Shown here piece after piece: positions 57,563 to 62,644 of a stretch of 62,644 bases of DNA. The stretch is taken from positions 1 to 62,644 of the forward strand of contig JADCLI010000034.1 in the NCBI GenBank assembly GCA_016803235.1. The letters are read 5' to 3'. The stretch comes from Pimelobacter simplex. GTDB taxonomy: Bacteria > Actinomycetota > Actinomycetes > Propionibacteriales > Nocardioidaceae. Position numbers and translations under genes: made by a program. The notes under the pieces are model-generated. The model was not told the DNA's origin. It searched no databases and worked only from the letters and a program-made list of their open reading frames with translations. Numbering within the stretch: position 1 is the stretch's first letter; every line of letters begins with the position of its first letter.

Positions 57563-60500
57563 TCAGCAGGGGTCGATCGGTTCCGAGCCGGGGACGTGGC
57601 GGTCCCACTCGTCGTGGCTGATCGCCGTACCGCTCAGCGCGCAGATCTCGGCGATCGCCCGCTCCGGGTCGGCGGTCCAGGTGCGCAGGGTGCCGCCGAG
57701 ACCGCCGCCGGCGAGTGCCTCGCCCTGCGCCAGCCACCCCACGCTGACCGCACCGGAGCCGAGGTTGGCGATGCTGGCCCTGACCCGGAAGGCGTCGTCG
57801 TCGCGCGACCACAGCCACACGGCACCGTCCTGGGACGCCCCGGCGAGCCGGGTGCCGGCGGGGTCCCACGCGACGACGAAGACCGTCGAGCTCGGACCGG
57901 TGAGCGGCTCGCCGACGGCACGGGGCTCCTCGGGGCGGGTGACGTCCCAGACCCGGACGGTGCGGTCGGTGCTCCCAGCGGCCAGGAGCGTGCCGTCGGG
58001 GCTGAAGGCCGCACCGTAGACGTAGTTGTCGAACTCCAGCGTCGCGAGCTCGACGCCGTCGGCGACCCGGAACAGGTGCAGCAGGCTGTCGGCCGCGCCG
58101 GCCGCGACCAGGCTGCCGTCGGGACTGAACGCGACGCTGAGGACGATCGCGCCGACCGTCAGGGACCTGACCGTGCGGGGCGTCGCGCCGGTGACGTCGA
58201 CGAGGGTGACGGTGCCGTCGTCCGAGGCGACGGCGACGGTGGTGCCGTCGGCGGTGAAGGCCGTGGCCTCCACCAGGTCCGTCGCCGCAGGTACGACGGC
58301 CGGCCGGTCGCGCGGCCCGTCGGTGCGCCACACGGCGAGCTCGCCGGCGTTGGTGCCGCCCGCGAGCAGGCGCCCGTCGCGGGAGACCGAGGCGGACCCG
58401 CTGAGGGCGGCCGCGGCCGGCGCGGAGTAGGGCGCGCCGTCGAGCACGGGCCCGGCGGGGTCGCTGACGTCGTACCGCCTGATGACGGGGTCGGCGGAGC
58501 CGGTGCTCGCGTAGAGCACGTCGGCGTCCGGGACGCCGAGGTTCCACACCGTGTCACCGAAGGCCGTCGTCGGCGCCGCCGGGTGACGCGGCCAGAACCG
58601 GGTGGACCCGTCGGTGGAGCTGGTCACGAGCATCTCGCCGTCGGGGCTGTAGGCGATCGAGCCGATGTTCGCGGTGGGCTCGAGGTCGACCACGATGCGC
58701 CAGTCCGCGGTGTCCCAGACCAGCAGGTTGGCTCCCGAGGCGCCGGCGGCGAGCTGGCTCCCGTCGGGGGTCCAGTCGACCCCGTTGACCCAGGAGCCCG
58801 CGCCCTCGAGGTCCTGCAGCGGCGTGGCACGGTCACCGGCCAGGTCCCAGACACGCACGGCCTTGTCCTTGGAGCCGGTGGCGAGCCGGGTGCCGTCGGG
58901 GGACACGGCCACGGCCGTCACCGTGGTGGTGGCGCTGGTGGTCGCGCTGCCGACGGAGAACGAGCGGACCAGGCGCAGCTGCTTCGCACCCACCCGCCAC
59001 ACCCGTGCGGTGCCGTCGTCGCTGCCCGTGACCAGCCGCCCGTCGGGGGCGCGGTCGATCGAGGAGACGGTCGCGTCCAGACCCGGGGCGGACGGGACCG
59101 GGACCAGCCCGGCGTCCCGGACCTCCCACCGCAGCAGGCCCCCGGCGGTGCCGGCGTACAGGACGCCGTCGTGGAGGAGCAGGGCCAGGACGGCCGAGTC
59201 CTCGACCGCGGTGGAGGCGACGACCGTCGGGGGGCCGGACGCGGTCGCGTAGAGCCGGATCGTCCCGGTGGAGCTGCCCACGGCGAACAGGTCGCCGCGC
59301 TCGTCGTACGCCGAGGCGAAGAGCTGACCGTCGTCGACCTGGACCCGCTGCGCGGCCTCCCGCGCCGGCCGGCCGTCGGCGCCGATCTCGTGGAAGCGCA
59401 CCGTGCCGTCGGCGAGCGCGACCGCCAGCGTCCGGCCGTCCGGGGACACGATGGCGCGGCTGGGGCCCTCGGGACCGGTCAGCCGGGTGACCATCGGTTC
59501 GCCCGTCGCCTCGAGCAGGGCCGAGCGTGCCTCGACGGTGGGGCTGATCCGGTACGCCGCCGCGGCGAGCTGGGCCGCGATCGACGGCTCGGCGTCGCGG
59601 TTCAGCCGGGCCTCGGCCGCGACCTGGCGCGACAGCGCGTTGCGCTGGGCGGACTCGGCGGCGGCACGGGCGTCGTCGGCCGTGCCGCGGGCGTCGAACA
59701 GGTAGGCCGCCGACACGCCCGTCAGCAGGGCGAGCGCGGCGGCGCAGGCGGCGAGCACCTGGAGCCGGATCCGGCCGCGTCGCTCGCGCCGGACGACGGC
59801 GTCGGCGTCGGCGGCGCTGGCGTCGAGGAAGGTGCGCTCGGCGGCGGTCAGCTCCTGGCGACGCTCGGGAGGCAGGGCACGCGCCGCGGCGAGCACGGTG
59901 CCACGCAGCAGCGAGCCGGGGTCCCGGCCGTGCGCGTCCCACGCCCGGGTCGCCAGCGCGATCCGGTGCTGGACCAGGCGGGTGCCCTGGTCGTCGGTCA
60001 GCCAGCCGCGCAGGCGGGCCCACGCCGTCAGGACGACCTCGTGACTGATCTCGAAGGTCGACTCCTGGGCGGTCAGGATCCGCTGCTCGACGAAGGCGTC
60101 GGCCGCCCGCTCCAGGTCCGGGTCGTCCGCGAGGTCGGCGTGGCTGAGCGGCCGGCGCAGGGCGACGCCGTCGGCGTCCACGATCACCATCGTCCGGAAC
60201 AGCCGACGTGCGGCCGTCCGGGCGGCCTCGTCGAGGGAGGAGTACGCCGCCTCGGCGGACGTCTCGACGCCCCCGCGTACGCCGCCCGCCGCGACGTACG
60301 TCGTCGCCGTGACCCGCGAGCGTCCCGCCCGCTCCCAGGCGACGAGCAGCGCGTGGGACAGCAGCGGGAGGGTGCTGGCCGCGTCGAGCCCGTCGGCGTC
60401 GCCGAGGGGTGCGACGTCCCGCAGCGCCAGGTCGACGGCCTCCTCCTCGATCGGGCGGCCGGCCCGCTCCGCGGGCTCCACGATCACCCGGCGCAGCGTG

Positions 60501-61327
60501 TCGCGGTCCAGCGGCGTGAGCAGCACCTGGTGCTCCTGCACCAGGGCCCCGAGCACCGGGTCGGTGAGGGCCTTGCCGAGGAAGTCGGCACGCAGCCCGA
60601 CCACCACCACGGTCCGCTCCGCCTCCGCCCAGGTGCGGACCTGGCCCAGGACCCGGCCCCGCGCCTCGGCGGAGAACCGGTCGGTCAGCACCTGCTCGAG
60701 CTGGTCGACCACGACCACCCGTGCCGACCCCGTGGTGCCGGGCTCGGGCTCGGCTCCTGCCATCACGTCGTCGACGGTGACCGAGGCGGTCGCGAGACCG
60801 CGCCCGGCGGCCGTCGCCAGCAGTCCGGCGTGCAGCAGCGACGACTTGCCGCTTCCCGACGGACCGATGACGGCGACCACGCGCCGGCCCGCGTGCGCCG
60901 TCAGGGAGACCACCTGGTCGACGAGGCGCTGGACCTCGAGCTCGCGGCCGACGTACACCGCCGCGTGCTCGACGCCGTAGCTCTCCAGGCCGCGGTACGG
61001 CGCCGGGTCGTCGCGGCGTCGCGGTCCGGGCACGCGTCGCAGACGGAGCAGCGCGGTGCGCCAGGCGGCGTGGCGGTCCGACGGGACCCCGAGCGCGTCC
61101 AGCAGTCGGTCGAACGCCTCCGGCTGGGTGTGCGGAGGGAGGTGACGACCGCTGAACCAACCGCCCAGGGTCGCGTTCGGGATCCCGGTCGACCGCGCCA
61201 CCTCGCGCACCGTGAGTCCACGGAGGGTGCGCAGCCGGGTGAGCGCCGCGGCGAGGTCCGCCGGGCTGTCGAGGTCGTCCGGATCCAGCTCCGGGTCGTG
61301 CGCGATGTCGGTCATCCAGTCCCCCAT
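57563..61327 (-). CDS. HTH-STAND ATPase-TM-WD40 protein
   Basis: The 1254-residue protein begins with an XRE-type helix-turn-helix (about 26-80; VREVARSTGIPNATLGGWFSG in one stretch). A STAND/NACHT-like ATPase follows, with Walker A GPSGSGKS (155-162) and Walker B VVVVDQLEQVL. A membrane helix (AACAAALALLTGVSAAYL, about 550-570) comes next, then WD40 repeats to the end (TDRTVRVWDVT, DGAVWLWSRDD). Such proteins are signal-sensing switches; some related STAND proteins act in defence or development. The ATG at 61327 (or 61315) has no strong ribosome site. Confidence 0.83.
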   Translation of the reverse strand: MGDWMTDIAHDPELDPDDLDSPADLAAALTRLRTLRGLTVREVARSTGIPNATLGGWFSGRHLPPHTQPEAFDRLLDALGVPSDRHAAWRTALLRLRRVPGPRRRDDPAPYRGLESYGVEHAAVYVGRELEVQRLVDQVVSLTAHAGRRVVAVIGPSGSGKSSLLHAGLLATAAGRGLATASVTVDDVMAGAEPEPGTTGSARVVVVDQLEQVLTDRFSAEARGRVLGQVRTWAEAERTVVVVGLRADFLGKALTDPVLGALVQEHQVLLTPLDRDTLRRVIVEPAERAGRPIEEEAVDLALRDVAPLGDADGLDAASTLPLLSHALLVAWERAGRSRVTATTYVAAGGVRGGVETSAEAAYSSLDEAARTAARRLFRTMVIVDADGVALRRPLSHADLADDPDLERAADAFVEQRILTAQESTFEISHEVVLTAWARLRGWLTDDQGTRLVQHRIALATRAWDAHGRDPGSLLRGTVLAAARALPPERRQELTAAERTFLDASAADADAVVRRERRGRIRLQVLAACAAALALLTGVSAAYLFDARGTADDARAAAESAQRNALSRQVAAEARLNRDAEPSIAAQLAAAAYRISPTVEARSALLEATGEPMVTRLTGPEGPSRAIVSPDGRTLAVALADGTVRFHEIGADGRPAREAAQRVQVDDGQLFASAYDERGDLFAVGSSTGTIRLYATASGPPTVVASTAVEDSAVLALLLHDGVLYAGTAGGLLRWEVRDAGLVPVPSAPGLDATVSSIDRAPDGRLVTGSDDGTARVWRVGAKQLRLVRSFSVGSATTSATTTVTAVAVSPDGTRLATGSKDKAVRVWDLAGDRATPLQDLEGAGSWVNGVDWTPDGSQLAAGASGANLLVWDTADWRIVVDLEPTANIGSIAYSPDGEMLVTSSTDGSTRFWPRHPAAPTTAFGDTVWNLGVPDADVLYASTGSADPVIRRYDVSDPAGPVLDGAPYSAPAAAALSGSASVSRDGRLLAGGTNAGELAVWRTDGPRDRPAVVPAATDLVEATAFTADGTTVAVASDDGTVTLVDVTGATPRTVRSLTVGAIVLSVAFSPDGSLVAAGAADSLLHLFRVADGVELATLEFDNYVYGAAFSPDGTLLAAGSTDRTVRVWDVTRPEEPRAVGEPLTGPSSTVFVVAWDPAGTRLAGASQDGAVWLWSRDDDAFRVRASIANLGSGAVSVGWLAQGEALAGGGLGGTLRTWTADPERAIAEICALSGTAISHDEWDRHVPGSEPIDPC

Positions 61328-61644
61328 GGCCGCGCCGTGGTCTCGACGCGGGCCCAATATGGCGGTCCGGTGGGGGACCCGCAGCCGAACGGCGACAGAT
61401 TTCACCTTGCGAGAGGCCGGCGGCGGGCTGTCCTCCATTCCGCTGGTACCGCCGGCCCACGCGAGCCGGGAGAATCGGGGCCGGGGTCGCACCGTGGGGG
61501 AGCGAGCCCGCTCACGAGGAGCCGCGGCGCTGCGTCCCGCTCCGGTCCGTGCACTCGGGGACGACTGGGGGGTCGGTCGGGCCGGCGGGCAGCGCCGCGC
61601 TCCTCGTCGTCGCTCCGCCGCCGGAGTCCGGTAGAACTGACGAC
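61328..61644. other. 317-base gap between divergent genes
   Basis: This is the only stretch over 300 bases without a gene. It must hold the promoters of the STAND-WD40 gene and the kinase gene. I see no clear palindrome, repeat or RNA in it; it is less GC-biased around 61350-61400. Confidence 0.4.
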
Positions 61645-62644
61645 GTGACCTCCTACTCCGGCCCCGGCCGCCCCGGCGGCCCCGGTGACCCGAGCGGGCC
61701 CGTGCCGGCCGGTGCCCGGATCGGTCGGTTCCGGATCGTCGAGCAGCTCGGGCAGGGCGGGATGGGCGTCGTCTACCGGGCGATGGAGGAGAACCTCGGC
61801 CGCGAGGTGGCGCTGAAGGTCATCGCGCCGCTGTTCGCGCACGACCCCGAGTTCCGGGAGCGGTTCACCCGGGAGGCCAGGGCCCAGGCGTCCCTCGAGT
61901 CGGCCCACGTGGTGGCGGTCTACGCGCACGGCGAGGAGGACGGGTCGCTCTACATCGCCAGCCAGCTCATCCCCGGCGGCGACCTCGGCCACCTGATCCG
62001 CAGCCAGGGCGTGCCCTCGCTGGTGGAGGCGCTGGAGATCATCGAGCAGGTCACCAGCGGGCTTGCCGACGCCCACGACGCCGGCCTGGTGCACCGTGAC
62101 ATCAAGCCCGGGAACGTTCTCGTCCGCCGGCGCCCCGGCTCGGTGCGCGCCTATCTCGCCGACTTCGGCATCGCCCGCCGGATGAACGCCGACGCGACCC
62201 GGTTCAGCTCGTCCACGGCCGGTACGCCGTCCTACATGGCCCCCGAGCTGCACGGCGGGGCGCGCGCCAGCGCGGTCAGCGACCTCTACGCCCTGGGCTG
62301 CGTGCTGTGGGTGGCCCTGACCGGGCGGCCGCCGTACCTCGGCGAGTCGGAGTACCAGCTGATCGCGGCCCACGTCCGTGAGCCGGTCCCGCAGCTGGCC
62401 GGGACCAGCCCGATGGTCAACGCCACGAACCGGATCCTGCGCACCGCCATGGCGAAGGACCCGGCGGACCGCTACCAGCGGGCCGCCGAGATGAGTGCCG
62501 ACCTGCAGGCCGCCCTGCGACTCCCGGTCACGCCCGGTGCCGCGCAGGCCGAGGACAAGGGGGCCACGGTGTTGCGGCCGGTCGCCCGGCCCGCGCCGAC
62601 GCCAGTGCCGACACCCGCGCCGGCTCCGGCGACCACGATGCCGC
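61645..62644 (+). CDS. Serine/threonine protein kinase, PknB-like, partial
   Basis: The gene runs off the window end; 333 residues are visible. A Gly/Pro-rich start is followed by a complete Hanks kinase domain (about 27-290) with GQGGMGVVYRA, Lys58 in VALKVI, HRDIKPGN (Asp152), DFGIARR (173-175) and SYMAPEL. All catalytic residues are intact. The visible end is Pro/Ala-rich, the usual juxtamembrane linker before a membrane helix. GTG start at 61645. It is divergent from the STAND-WD40 gene, which may be its partner. Confidence 0.9.
   Translation, partial: MTSYSGPGRPGGPGDPSGPVPAGARIGRFRIVEQLGQGGMGVVYRAMEENLGREVALKVIAPLFAHDPEFRERFTREARAQASLESAHVVAVYAHGEEDGSLYIASQLIPGGDLGHLIRSQGVPSLVEALEIIEQVTSGLADAHDAGLVHRDIKPGNVLVRRRPGSVRAYLADFGIARRMNADATRFSSSTAGTPSYMAPELHGGARASAVSDLYALGCVLWVALTGRPPYLGESEYQLIAAHVREPVPQLAGTSPMVNATNRILRTAMAKDPADRYQRAAEMSADLQAALRLPVTPGAAQAEDKGATVLRPVARPAPTPVPTPAPAPATTMP

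Noticed and set aside
55604..61648. Open frame of 2014 codons on the plus strand
   Set aside because: It is antisense to the histidine kinase and the STAND-WD40 gene, both with clear domains. The translation is low-complexity Arg/Gly/Ala, a by-product of high GC third positions.

Overview
The window is 62.6 kb of very GC-rich DNA. It is densely packed, has many GTG starts, and many neighbouring genes overlap by 1 to 4 bases. It carries a complete mycofactocin gene set. Together these point to an actinobacterium, most likely a Nocardioides-like member of the Propionibacteriales; the genus is an inference. I see no tRNA, rRNA, CRISPR array, integrase or insertion sequence. The layout reads as chromosomal rather than mobile.

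The core, about 7.4 to 35 kb, is an alcohol-oxidation island built around mycofactocin. From left to right it holds: (i) a minus-strand operon of aldehyde dehydrogenase, DUF779 protein and acetyl-CoA synthetase, with a GAF plus SARP-like regulator upstream; (ii) a nickel/cobalt permease, an ErcA-like alcohol dehydrogenase and a two-component system resembling MadS/MadR; (iii) a minus-strand group of mdo (NDMA-type methanol dehydrogenase), a MoxR ATPase and a VWA protein, both with His-rich stretches, and the mycofactocin methyltransferase mftM; (iv) an acetate permease and an adenylate kinase; (v) mftR divergent from mftA-B-C-D-E, an SDR and mftF; (vi) a GAF/Fis-type regulator divergent from a second NDMA-dependent alcohol dehydrogenase, a second MoxR/VWA pair and a second aldehyde dehydrogenase. 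The logic is: alcohol to aldehyde by nicotinoprotein dehydrogenases that hand electrons to mycofactocin, aldehyde to acid by the aldehyde dehydrogenases, acid to acyl-CoA by AcsA, and AMP recycled by Adk. No mftG gene is present.

Four repeated non-coding signals tie this island together. They are 11-bp-phased GTTGC direct repeats at four or five promoters, CRP-like TGTGA-N6-TCACA sites, a TGTCCAG-N3-CTGAACA palindrome before both genes flanking the second alcohol-dehydrogenase module, and a two-part element shared by the mdo and acetate-permease promoters.

The left flank (1 to 7.3 kb) has a CoA-transferase/carboxyltransferase pair, a hemerythrin-like protein, a membrane protein and a flavin amine oxidase. 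From 35 to 44.4 kb lies a pyruvate-node block: pyruvate carboxylase, the E2 acyltransferase and E1 (AceE), a LysR regulator and a lipoate-protein-ligase-like gene. From 44.4 to 62.6 kb are assorted genes: a glutamate-synthase-like flavoprotein, a DAO-type oxidase with a cupin, a TPR lipoprotein, a secreted collagen-like protein beside a glycosyltransferase, a sirtuin, a TetR/MMPL pair, a response regulator and histidine kinase in convergent overlap, a giant HTH-STAND-WD40 protein, and a serine/threonine kinase cut by the window end.
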